Shown: positions 1 to 5,261 of the stretch, in pieces | How the letters are laid out: each line of letters begins with the position of its first letter | Numbering within the stretch: position 1 is the stretch's first letter | Assembly: GCA_002430125.1 (NCBI GenBank) | Contig: DJBQ01000143.1 | Span: 1-5,261, forward strand | DNA from: Rhodobacterales bacterium UBA5972 | GTDB taxonomy: Bacteria; Pseudomonadota; Alphaproteobacteria; Rhodobacterales; Rhodobacteraceae | Length of the DNA: 5,261 bases | Direction of reading: 5' to 3' | Notes under the pieces: generated by a model | The model's database searches: none | Told to the model about the DNA's origin: nothing | Seen by the model: only the letters and a program-made list of their open reading frames with translations | Translations under genes and position numbers: made by a program

Positions 1-1
1 A

Positions 2-139
2 ATAGCATGGTACATAAACCGGCCAATTAGAAATGTTCTCGACAGCATCCTTGGGATGTTCCACACTAATGTCGGGTGCGTCGCATCCATTTCTCAGGCG
101 GTCGAAAATCACCCTTGTGCCGTTGAATTTGCCGCCTAG
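2..139 (+). CDS. Possible C-terminal end of an upstream gene (partial, unrecognised)
   Basis: This frame is open from the left edge and ends at TAG 137-139, giving 45 residues. It is the only + strand frame open from the start of the window up to the next gene; the other two hit stops within the first 30 bases. The peptide looks protein-like, with a GMFHTNVGCVASI stretch and a final HPCAVEFAA, but I do not recognise its family. The stop lies 34 bases before the ATG of the next gene, a spacing typical of an operon, so an upstream co-transcribed gene is plausible. A 45-codon open frame can also occur by chance (about one in nine at even base composition), so confidence is low. No start codon that would make it a complete small gene is evident. 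Confidence 0.4.
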   Translation: MAWYINRPIRNVLDSILGMFHTNVGCVASISQAVENHPCAVEFAA

Positions 140-160
140 AACGGGCGCAACACAGCACAA

Positions 161-165
161 AAGGA
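161..165 (+). promoter_or_regulatory. Ribosome binding site for the PF13769-like gene
   Basis: AAGGA sits 8 bases before ATG 174. It decides the start: the same frame is open from ATG 33, but that upstream ATG has no such site and would add 47 residues unlike the family. Confidence 0.75.
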
Positions 166-173
166 ATCACCTG

Positions 174-476
174 ATGCCCGAAGTTACAATCGTCTATTGG
201 CGTGATATCCCTGCACAGGTTATCGTTGGCAAAGGTCGACGTGGCAGCAAGGTTCAACTGCCCGAACGCTTTGAACAAGCCATCGATCGATGTGCTATGA
301 AGGTTGGCGCAAAAGATGCGGATGCCTATCTGGCAGATTGGCGCAAGGCAAAACCTTATGAGGTTGAGGGCAATCAAGCCGAATTGGCTGTATCGGTCGC
401 GGCCTCGCTTGAGGTACAATATGACACGGCGCGGATCAAAGAACTGATTGCCAATGACGGCCATGAAAAAGCTTAA
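174..476 (+). CDS. Small 'virulence factor' family protein (PF13769-like), function unknown
   Basis: A 100-residue soluble protein with no signal peptide or membrane segment. The N-terminal YWRDIPAQVIVGKGRRGSKV block (residues 8-27), then LPERFEQAID and AYLADWRK (51-58), are the hallmarks I associate with the short bacterial 'virulence factor' domain family (PF13769). The family name comes from a staphylococcal protein sharing the domain and says little about function here. From family knowledge, free-standing versions of about this length occur in alphaproteobacteria next to MTHFR-like and pterin-binding methyltransferase genes, exactly as here. That context suggests an accessory role in corrinoid/folate C1 transfer, which is inference. 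The start is ATG 174 with AAGGA 8 bases upstream. The next gene begins 32 bases downstream on the same strand with no terminator between. No conserved metal-binding set is visible; there is a single cysteine (C40). Confidence 0.85.
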   Translation: MPEVTIVYWRDIPAQVIVGKGRRGSKVQLPERFEQAIDRCAMKVGAKDADAYLADWRKAKPYEVEGNQAELAVSVAASLEVQYDTARIKELIANDGHEKA

Positions 477-496
477 AAACAAGCTATAAACGATTG

Positions 497-502
497 AGAA
501 GG
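497..502 (+). promoter_or_regulatory. Ribosome binding site for the MTHFR-like gene
   Basis: AGAAGG lies 6 bases before ATG 509. It overlaps the in-frame TTG at 494, so it argues for ATG 509 as the real start rather than TTG 494. Confidence 0.75.
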
Positions 503-508
503 TTGCGG

Positions 509-1450
509 ATGGCGCTTTTTGGACTGAAGAAAAAACTTGATGTTGTCGGCGCTTCCAGCGCCCAACTGCAGTCGTTCCTCGAGGGGTATTCCATCGAAGT
601 GATGCCGCGTACGGCGGAAAAAATCGAAGATTTTCGCGAATTATTGCCACAAGATACGCGCGTTTATATTGCCCATATCGATGGCACGCCGATTGGCGAC
701 ATGGTGGCAACGGCCAAGCGCCTGAAGAACGAAGGTTTTACCGTAATGCCGCATTTCCCGGCGCGGATCATCAAAGACAAAACCATGCTGGCTGATTGGA
801 TTGCCCGGTATCAAGGTGAGGCTGGCGTCGATCAGGCCTTGGTTTTGGCAGGTGGCGTGGACAAACCGCAGGGCGACTTCCATTCCTCAATGCAATTGCT
901 GGAAACCGGGCTGTTTGATGCGGCTGGCTTTAAACGCCTGCATGTTGCCGGCCATCCTGAAGGCAATAAGGACATTGATCCAGACGGTGGGCGCCGGGTC
1001 GTTAACGAAGCGTTAAGCTGGAAACAAGCCTTTGCGCAGCGCACCGACGCCAAGATGGCATTGGCCACACAGTTTTGTTTCGAAGCCAAGCCGGTAATCG
1101 AGTGGGCCAACAGCCTCGTGGCGCAAGGCATTGATATACCAGTGCATATTGGTGTCGCAGGTCCTGCAAAACTGCAAACGATGATTAAGTTTTCAATCGC
1201 CTGTGGGGTCGGCGCGTCCTTGCGTGTTCTGCAACGCCGCGCTAAGGATGTAACGAAACTGTTGATGCCGTTTGAACCGACAGAATTCTTAACCGACCTG
1301 GCCGCGCACAAGGCAAACAATCCTGATTTCAACATCACCAAGGTGCATTTCTTCCCACTTGGCGGCATCAAAACCAATGCAACATGGGCGATGGAAAACG
1401 GCGGCCCCGCGGCTGTCCCTGCGTCTCAATCCCAAGGACTAAACCAATGA
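509..1450 (+). CDS. Methylenetetrahydrofolate reductase-like flavoprotein (probable methyl-THF oxidation)
   Basis: A 313-residue cytoplasmic protein with the TIM-barrel pattern of the MTHFR family (PF02219), which interconverts 5,10-methylene-THF and 5-methyl-THF using FAD. Visible landmarks are SIEVMPRTAEKI (28-39), aligning with the SFEFFPPRTSEME region of the classical enzyme and keeping the glutamate (E30); LVLAGG (111-116), at the place of the FAD-site LRGD; HVAGHPEGN (145-153), matching the YPE region; and ATQFCFE (186-192), matching TQFFFD. The length is close to the ~300 residues of bacterial MetF, but divergence is marked: the FFPP signature is lost and the FAD-site aspartate is replaced by G116. 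Its place beside a methyl-THF:corrinoid methyltransferase, not beside methionine synthesis genes, suggests it runs in the oxidative direction on methyl-THF; that is inference. No zinc/Fe-S MTHFR C-terminal partner domain is fused. Its stop overlaps the next start as ATGA, indicating translational coupling. Confidence 0.88.
   Translation: MALFGLKKKLDVVGASSAQLQSFLEGYSIEVMPRTAEKIEDFRELLPQDTRVYIAHIDGTPIGDMVATAKRLKNEGFTVMPHFPARIIKDKTMLADWIARYQGEAGVDQALVLAGGVDKPQGDFHSSMQLLETGLFDAAGFKRLHVAGHPEGNKDIDPDGGRRVVNEALSWKQAFAQRTDAKMALATQFCFEAKPVIEWANSLVAQGIDIPVHIGVAGPAKLQTMIKFSIACGVGASLRVLQRRAKDVTKLLMPFEPTEFLTDLAAHKANNPDFNITKVHFFPLGGIKTNATWAMENGGPAAVPASQSQGLNQ
1434..1438 (+). promoter_or_regulatory. Ribosome binding site for the pterin-binding methyltransferase
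   Basis: AAGGA lies 8 bases before ATG 1447, inside the end of the MTHFR-like gene. It supports ATG 1447 over the in-frame ATG 1384, which would add 21 unrelated residues and a 67-base overlap. Confidence 0.75.
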
Positions 1451-2529
1451 CCCGCACCATAGTTGAATCAAAGACCAGAACCGCGATCATTGGATTTGAT
1501 CAGCCATTTTGTGTGATCGGTGAGAGGATCAACCCGACCGGGCGCAAGAAACTGGCCGCCGAACTTGAGGTAGGCAATTTTTCGACTGTGGAGCAGGATG
1601 CAATCGAACAGGTTGCCGCCGGGGCGACGATGCTTGACATTAATTCGGGTGCGGTCTTTTCCAACAAAATGGCCGAAGACCCGCGTTATGCGGACAACAA
1701 TTTTGTAGAACCTCCGCTGATGCGCGAATTGATCGAACGGATACAGGCGATTGTTGACGTGCCCCTGTGCATTGACAGTTCAGTGCCCGCCGCACTTGAG
1801 GCCGGGTTGGCCGCTGCCCAGGGTCGTCCCCTTTTGAATTCGGTTACCGGTGAAGAGGAACGGCTGGAACGCGTGCTTCCATTGGTTAAGAAATACAACG
1901 TGCCGGTCGTGGCAATTTCAAACGATGACAGCGGCATTTCCGAAGACCCCGAAGTGCGGTTTCAAGTCGCAAAAAAGATCGTTGAACGCGCCGCCGATTT
2001 CGGTATTCCAGCGTGTGACATCGTGGTTGATCCCTTGGTAATGCCGATCGGTGCGATGGGCACAGCTGGCTTACAAGTCTTTGAATTAGTGCGAAGATTG
2101 CGTATGGAACTGGGTGTGAACACGACTTGCGGGGCGTCAAACATCAGCTTCGGCCTGCCCAACCGGCACGGCATCAACAACGCGTTCCTACCGATGGCAA
2201 TGGCCGCAGGGATGACCAGCGCCATTATGAACCCGGTTCGTTTGCCTATTTCACTGGCCAAAATAGCAGAAAAGAAACTGGAACTGGCATCGTATGGAAT
2301 TATCGTGCCGGATGATGTTGATCCGGAACTGTTTGTTCAGTTGTTGGGGATGGGCAGCACCAAATCACGCTCGGGCAGTGAAATGGAAGCGATCCGTGCA
2401 GCCAATTTCCTGACCAATAATGACCCGAACGGTGCCAACTGGATCAAGGCCAACAAGCCGACACTGGCCGCTGGCGAGGTCGAAGCCGGTGCGCGTGGCC
2501 GCCGAGAAGGGCGTCGCCGGCGGGCCTGA
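1447..2529 (+). CDS. Methyltetrahydrofolate:corrinoid methyltransferase (pterin-binding family)
   Basis: A 360-residue soluble TIM-barrel protein of the pterin-binding family (PF00809), type MtgA/MeTr/AcsE. These enzymes transfer a methyl group between a cob(I)alamin/methylcobalamin corrinoid protein and tetrahydrofolate. Landmarks are CVIGERINPTGRKKL (22-36), LDINSG (63-68), CIDSS (108-112), LNSVTGEEERL (130-140), DPLVMPIG (195-202) and GASNISFGLPNR (229-240). D110, N131, D195 and N232 correspond to the pterin-contacting Asp/Asn residues known in MeTr. Dihydropteroate synthase is unlikely because of the GERINPTG start, the GASNISFGLP loop and the length. The C-terminal ~40 residues extend past the barrel and end in an arginine-rich tail (348-360, seven Arg). 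The start ATG shares bases with the previous stop. No B12-binding domain is fused, so a separate corrinoid protein must be the partner; it is not in this window. In a catabolic setting it would pass methyl groups from the corrinoid to THF. Confidence 0.92.
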   Translation: MTRTIVESKTRTAIIGFDQPFCVIGERINPTGRKKLAAELEVGNFSTVEQDAIEQVAAGATMLDINSGAVFSNKMAEDPRYADNNFVEPPLMRELIERIQAIVDVPLCIDSSVPAALEAGLAAAQGRPLLNSVTGEEERLERVLPLVKKYNVPVVAISNDDSGISEDPEVRFQVAKKIVERAADFGIPACDIVVDPLVMPIGAMGTAGLQVFELVRRLRMELGVNTTCGASNISFGLPNRHGINNAFLPMAMAAGMTSAIMNPVRLPISLAKIAEKKLELASYGIIVPDDVDPELFVQLLGMGSTKSRSGSEMEAIRAANFLTNNDPNGANWIKANKPTLAAGEVEAGARGRREGRRRRA

Positions 2530-2558
2530 GGGATGCGATACATGCCAAGCAAATCCCT
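2529..2558 (+). other. Weak inverted repeat at the junction of the two modules
   Basis: AGGGAT (2529-2534) is the reverse complement of ATCCCT (2553-2558), with an 18-base gap. It spans the only non-coding gap between the C1 genes and the dehydrogenase genes. If it forms in RNA it would cover the GAGGG at 2528-2532. Six pairs with a long loop are weak, and no U-run typical of a terminator follows, so this may be chance. Confidence 0.2.
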
Positions 2559-2563
2559 TTCCA

Positions 2564-3664
2564 ATGGACGCTGATTACACAATCATCGGCGGCGGCGTTG
2601 TCGGCCTTTCAGTCGCATGGGGTTTGTTAAAGCGCGGCAAACGCGTGACGGTTTTGGATGGCGGCGATGGTGATTTTCGTGCCTCGCGCGGTAATTTTGG
2701 GCTGATTTGGGTTCAATCCAAGGGCTTGAGACAACCGGCCTATTCCCGTTGGACGCAAAAATCGGCCAATGCCTGGTCCGGATTTGCGGATGAGTTAAGC
2801 GCCGGTTCAAGCCCGTCACTGGGCCTGCAACAAAACGGCGGCTATGATTTTTTTCTTGATGAACAGGAACTTGCCGCGCAGATTGAATCCTATGATCGGT
2901 TAAAATCCGCATTGGGCGGGGATTATCCTTACGAGGTGCTTGACCCAAAAGACCTGTTGCGTGAAGAACCCGGCATTGGCCCGAAAGTCGTTGGTGCGTT
3001 GTTCCATCCGGCAGATGGTCACGTTAACCCTCTGCGCTTGTTGCACTTGCTGGCAGGCGAGGTCCGCCGTCTGGGAGCCAACGTGTTGAACGGCGTCAGG
3101 GTATCGGAAATCACTGTCAATGACGGCTTTCTGGCAACCACCGAAACAGGCACCACCTTTCATTCCCAACGGGTTATTCTGACCGCCGGGCTTGGTGCCG
3201 CAACGCTGGGGCCAAAACTGGGGTTTCTCGCCCCGATACGACCGCAACGTGGGCAGCTTTTAATCACCGAACGTTTACCAAAATTGATGAATCGCCCTTC
3301 TGGAATTATCAGGCAGGTTGATGAGGGGGGCGTTCAGATCGGCGCTTCAAACGAAGAAGTTGGGTTAAACGATGCTACGACGCTGAAGGTTACCGCAAAG
3401 CTGGCGCAACAAGCGGTTGCTATTTATCCGGCACTTGCCCAAGCCAAGCTGGTTCGCAGTTGGGCCGCGTTGCGGATAATGTCGCCGGATGGGTTGCCGA
3501 TTTACCAGCATTCCGTTCAACATCCCGGGGCATATCTGGTAACCTGCCATAGCGGCATAACACTTGCAGCCGCCCACGCGCTGTTCTTGCCGGAGTGGCT
3601 GGAAAACCCTGATAACGCACCAGATTTGGAGGTGTTCAGTGAACGACGATTTGCCGTTTCTTGA
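2564..3664 (+). CDS. DAO-family FAD-dependent dehydrogenase, catalytic (beta-type) subunit
   Basis: A 366-residue D-amino-acid-oxidase-fold flavoprotein (PF01266). YTIIGGGVVGLSVAWGLL (5-22) is the N-terminal Rossmann FAD-binding motif, with GxGxxG at 9-14 and an acidic residue (D32) ending the second strand. RASRGNFGLIWVQSKG (39-54), HPADGHVNP (148-156), PQRGQLL (227-233), WAALRIMSPDGLPIY (300-314) and CHSGITLAAAHA (328-339) match the beta subunit of D-hydroxyproline dehydrogenase, HcnC of HCN synthase and OoxB of octopine oxidase. These subunits oxidise the C-N bond of an amino acid or derivative and hand electrons to Fe-S partner subunits; both partners follow immediately. Which substrate is used cannot be read from the sequence. 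ATG 2564 places the Rossmann motif right at the N terminus as expected, but it lacks a clear ribosome site. GTG 2489, with GAGG 9 bases upstream, is an in-frame alternative adding 25 residues. The gene overlaps the next by 26 bases. Confidence 0.87.
   Translation: MDADYTIIGGGVVGLSVAWGLLKRGKRVTVLDGGDGDFRASRGNFGLIWVQSKGLRQPAYSRWTQKSANAWSGFADELSAGSSPSLGLQQNGGYDFFLDEQELAAQIESYDRLKSALGGDYPYEVLDPKDLLREEPGIGPKVVGALFHPADGHVNPLRLLHLLAGEVRRLGANVLNGVRVSEITVNDGFLATTETGTTFHSQRVILTAGLGAATLGPKLGFLAPIRPQRGQLLITERLPKLMNRPSGIIRQVDEGGVQIGASNEEVGLNDATTLKVTAKLAQQAVAIYPALAQAKLVRSWAALRIMSPDGLPIYQHSVQHPGAYLVTCHSGITLAAAHALFLPEWLENPDNAPDLEVFSERRFAVS
3628..3632 (+). promoter_or_regulatory. Strong ribosome binding site for the [2Fe-2S] subunit
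   Basis: GGAGG, the best Shine-Dalgarno match in the window, lies 6 bases before GTG 3639 and inside the end of the DAO gene. It fixes the unusual GTG start, over ATG 3564 in the same frame. Confidence 0.85.
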
Positions 3665-3926
3665 TCTGAACGAGGATCGAAAACTTGTTTTTGTCAGCTT
3701 TGGCGGTGAAAATATGCATTTGCCGGAAGGCGCAAATCTTGCCGCCGCCTTGTTGGGCACTGGCGTCTTAACATTTCGGAACTCGGCAATTTCCGGTGCT
3801 CCGCGCGGGCCGTTTTGCATGATGGGTGCATGTTATGATTGCCGCGTTAAGGTGGCGGGCGAAACTGTTCAGGCCTGCATGACGATTGTGCGTGCTGGAA
3901 TGGTCGTGGAACAAGCTGATGGATAA
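3639..3926 (+). CDS. Small [2Fe-2S] ferredoxin-like (gamma-type) subunit of the dehydrogenase
   Basis: A 95-residue protein of the Fer2_4 type (PF13510). The cluster-binding pattern is C60-x4-C65-x2-C68-x11-C80, within PFCMMGACYDCRVKVAG and VQACMTIVRAGM. This plant-type [2Fe-2S] layout is characteristic of HcnA and the gamma subunit of D-hydroxyproline dehydrogenase, and resembles the N-terminal part of the sarcosine oxidase alpha chain. Its role would be to relay electrons between the flavin subunits encoded on either side. HcnA is about 100 residues, so this is full length. Translation starts at GTG 3639, preceded by GGAGG; starting at the upstream ATG 3564 would add 25 residues read out of frame through the DAO gene. 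It overlaps the DAO gene by 26 bases and the following gene by 8, so the three are probably translated together in fixed ratio. Confidence 0.9.
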   Translation: MNDDLPFLDLNEDRKLVFVSFGGENMHLPEGANLAAALLGTGVLTFRNSAISGAPRGPFCMMGACYDCRVKVAGETVQACMTIVRAGMVVEQADG

Positions 3927-5261
3927 TCTGGCTTTGCAAACCCCGTCAATTGATCTGATTGTGATCGGGGCAGGTCCGGCAGGTTTAAGCGCAGCGGCAA
4001 CAGCAGCCGAATTGGGTTTGTCGGTTGTCTTGCTTGACGAACAGCCAAATGCCGGAGGGCAAGTTTTTCGCGGCGTCGAACATTCGAGCCAAAATTTGAA
4101 GGGGATATTGGGGCCGGATTACGCTGGTGGCGCATTGCTTTTGGCCCGCGCCCGGTCGGCTGGTGTTAAGCATATTGGCCAAGCGGTGGTTTGGCGCATT
4201 GAAACAGACGGCACCGTCGTTTTTTCAATTGATGGCAAGGCACAAACGATGCGGGCTACGCGTATTTTGCTGGCGACCGGCGCACTTGAGCGCGCCGCGC
4301 CCTTGCCCGGCTGGACGTTGCCGGGCGTGATGACGGTTGGAGCGGCGCAAATCCTGCTCAAGCAATCCAGCATGTTACCTAAACGGGCGATATTGGCGGG
4401 TTCTGGTCCGTTACTGTATCTATTTGCCAGCCAAATGATCCGCGCGGGTGTACCACCGGTTGCACTTGTTGAAACCCAAACCATGACCGAGTTACGCCGG
4501 GCTATACGCTTTCTTCCCAAAGCCTTGAAGGATTGGCGAACTTTGCTGAAGGGCCTCAAAATGCTGTCGCTGATCCGCTCGGCAGGCATTCCAAGATACA
4601 AATATGCCAGTGATTTAGAAGTTATCGGCAGCGGCAAAGCCCAAGCGCTTAGATTCTACGTCTCTGGAAACGTTCACCAAATCGATTGCGAAACCGTTTT
4701 GTTGCATCAAGGCGTGGTTCCGAACCCGCAAATCAATCGCGCATTGGATTTGCCGCATGTCTGGAATAACCGACAGCGCAGTTTCATTCCTCAAACGGAC
4801 GAATGGGGCGCAGTGCTGGATACAGATATCCACATTGCCGGCGATGGTGCCGGGATCGTCGGGGCCGAGGCGTCCGAGGTTCAGGGGATATTGGCGGCAC
4901 TTGATATCGTGCATCGGCTTGGGCATTTGGGCGTGGCCGTGCGGGATCAGAGGGCCGCACCACTACGCAAAAAGCTTAGGCGCGCGATTGCGTCGCGACC
5001 ATTCTTAGACCACGCCTATCCGCCAACTGAACAGGTTTTAAACCCGGCAGACAGCACCGTTATTTGTCGATGTGAAGAGGTCACCGCAGGCGAAATCCGT
5101 GCCCTTACAAAGCAGGGTGACATCGGGCCAAATCAGATCAAAAGCTTCACCCGCTGCGGAATGGGCCCTTGTCAGGGTCGCTATTGCGGCTTGTCGGTGA
5201 CGCAAATCTTGGCGGACAGCCTTGGGAAATCCGCCGACGAGGTGGGCTATTTTCACATCCG
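3919..5261 (+). CDS. FAD/[2Fe-2S] (alpha-type) subunit of the dehydrogenase, cut by the right edge
   Basis: 447 complete codons are open to the edge with no stop. Relatives (HcnB, OoxA, D-hydroxyproline dehydrogenase alpha) are about 460-470 residues, so only a short tail is missing. IDLIVIGAGPAGLSAAATAAE (11-31) is the FAD Rossmann motif with D40 at the ribose position. LLATGALERAAPLPGWTLPG follows (ATG at 119-121), then a second Rossmann motif LAGSGPLL (159-166) and the C-terminal flavin motif HIAGDGAGIVGAEA (305-318). Residues C383, C385, C413 and C418 (CRCEE, then CGMGPC) form a BFD-like [2Fe-2S] site; a further C423 follows. The subunit would be the electron-transfer partner of the DAO subunit, probably passing electrons towards the respiratory chain (inference). 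ATG 3919 overlaps the previous stop by 8 bases; only a weak TGGA (3907-3910) precedes it, so re-initiation from the upstream gene is likely. Thioredoxin-reductase-like or nitrite-reductase-like proteins share parts, but the two partner genes settle the family. Confidence 0.92.
   Translation, partial: MDNLALQTPSIDLIVIGAGPAGLSAAATAAELGLSVVLLDEQPNAGGQVFRGVEHSSQNLKGILGPDYAGGALLLARARSAGVKHIGQAVVWRIETDGTVVFSIDGKAQTMRATRILLATGALERAAPLPGWTLPGVMTVGAAQILLKQSSMLPKRAILAGSGPLLYLFASQMIRAGVPPVALVETQTMTELRRAIRFLPKALKDWRTLLKGLKMLSLIRSAGIPRYKYASDLEVIGSGKAQALRFYVSGNVHQIDCETVLLHQGVVPNPQINRALDLPHVWNNRQRSFIPQTDEWGAVLDTDIHIAGDGAGIVGAEASEVQGILAALDIVHRLGHLGVAVRDQRAAPLRKKLRRAIASRPFLDHAYPPTEQVLNPADSTVICRCEEVTAGEIRALTKQGDIGPNQIKSFTRCGMGPCQGRYCGLSVTQILADSLGKSADEVGYFHI

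Noticed and set aside
33..173. N-terminal extension of the PF13769-like gene from ATG 33
   Set aside because: The extra 47 residues do not look like the family, and the conserved block starts right after ATG 174, which has its own ribosome site.
494..508. TTG 494 as start of the MTHFR-like gene
   Set aside because: It overlaps the AGAAGG that serves ATG 509, which is a better codon at ideal spacing.
66..710. 214-codon open frame on the - strand, the longest on that strand
   Set aside because: It runs opposite to the PF13769-like gene and the start of the MTHFR-like gene, both with clear family motifs and ribosome sites. Its product is rich in Arg, Cys and His with no recognisable motif.
832..1377. 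181-codon open frame on the - strand
   Set aside because: It is antisense to the core of the MTHFR-like gene, has no motif, and shows the biased composition typical of a mirrored coding frame.
1447..2529. Dihydropteroate synthase (folP) identity for the pterin-binding gene
   Set aside because: The GERINPTG and GASNISFGLPNR motifs and the operon context match methyl-THF:corrinoid methyltransferases; the folP-specific motifs are not seen.
2564..5261. Calling the trio hydrogen cyanide synthase (hcnABC)
   Set aside because: Homology is clear, but the same subunit set serves D-hydroxyproline and other amines. Gene order differs and the context is C1 catabolism, so the specific name is not supported.
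1..5261. CRISPR, mobile elements, tRNA/rRNA and rho-independent terminators
   Set aside because: Reading through the window shows no repeat arrays, transposase motifs, tRNA cloverleaf or GC hairpin plus T-run. The non-coding gaps between genes are about 30 bases each.

Overview
The window is densely coding on the + strand and shows no genes on the other strand. Codon use is mixed (roughly half GC by eye). The protein families, and especially the trio 'virulence factor' small protein / MTHFR-like protein / pterin-binding methyltransferase, suggest an alphaproteobacterium, possibly a marine Rhodobacterales-type organism. That taxonomic placement is inference from gene families, not from a marker gene.

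Layout. Positions 2-139 are an open frame running in from the left edge, possibly the tail of an upstream gene. Positions 174-2529 form a one-carbon (C1) module: a 100-residue PF13769 'virulence factor' family protein (174-476), a methylenetetrahydrofolate reductase-like protein (509-1450), and a methyltetrahydrofolate:corrinoid methyltransferase of the pterin-binding family (1447-2529). The last two overlap by an ATGA stop/start. After a 34-base junction comes a three-gene flavin/iron-sulfur dehydrogenase: a DAO-type FAD subunit (2564-3664), a small [2Fe-2S] subunit starting at GTG (3639-3926), and a large FAD/BFD-type [2Fe-2S] subunit (3919 to the right edge, nearly complete). These three overlap each other by 26 and 8 bases. 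All six complete or nearly complete genes look like one transcription unit. No promoter or terminator is convincing inside the window.

How the genes may work together. The methyltransferase family moves a methyl group between a corrinoid protein and tetrahydrofolate. The MTHFR-like protein could then oxidise methyl-THF to methylene-THF, feeding C1 metabolism. The three-subunit dehydrogenase belongs to the family of D-hydroxyproline dehydrogenase, hydrogen cyanide synthase and opine oxidases, which oxidise a C-N bond in an amino acid or its derivative. Side by side they suggest catabolism of an N-methylated compound (a betaine or N-methyl amino acid): corrinoid-dependent demethylation, then flavin-dependent oxidation of the remaining amine. 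The corrinoid protein and the substrate-specific methyltransferase such a route needs are not in the window, so the substrate is unknown.
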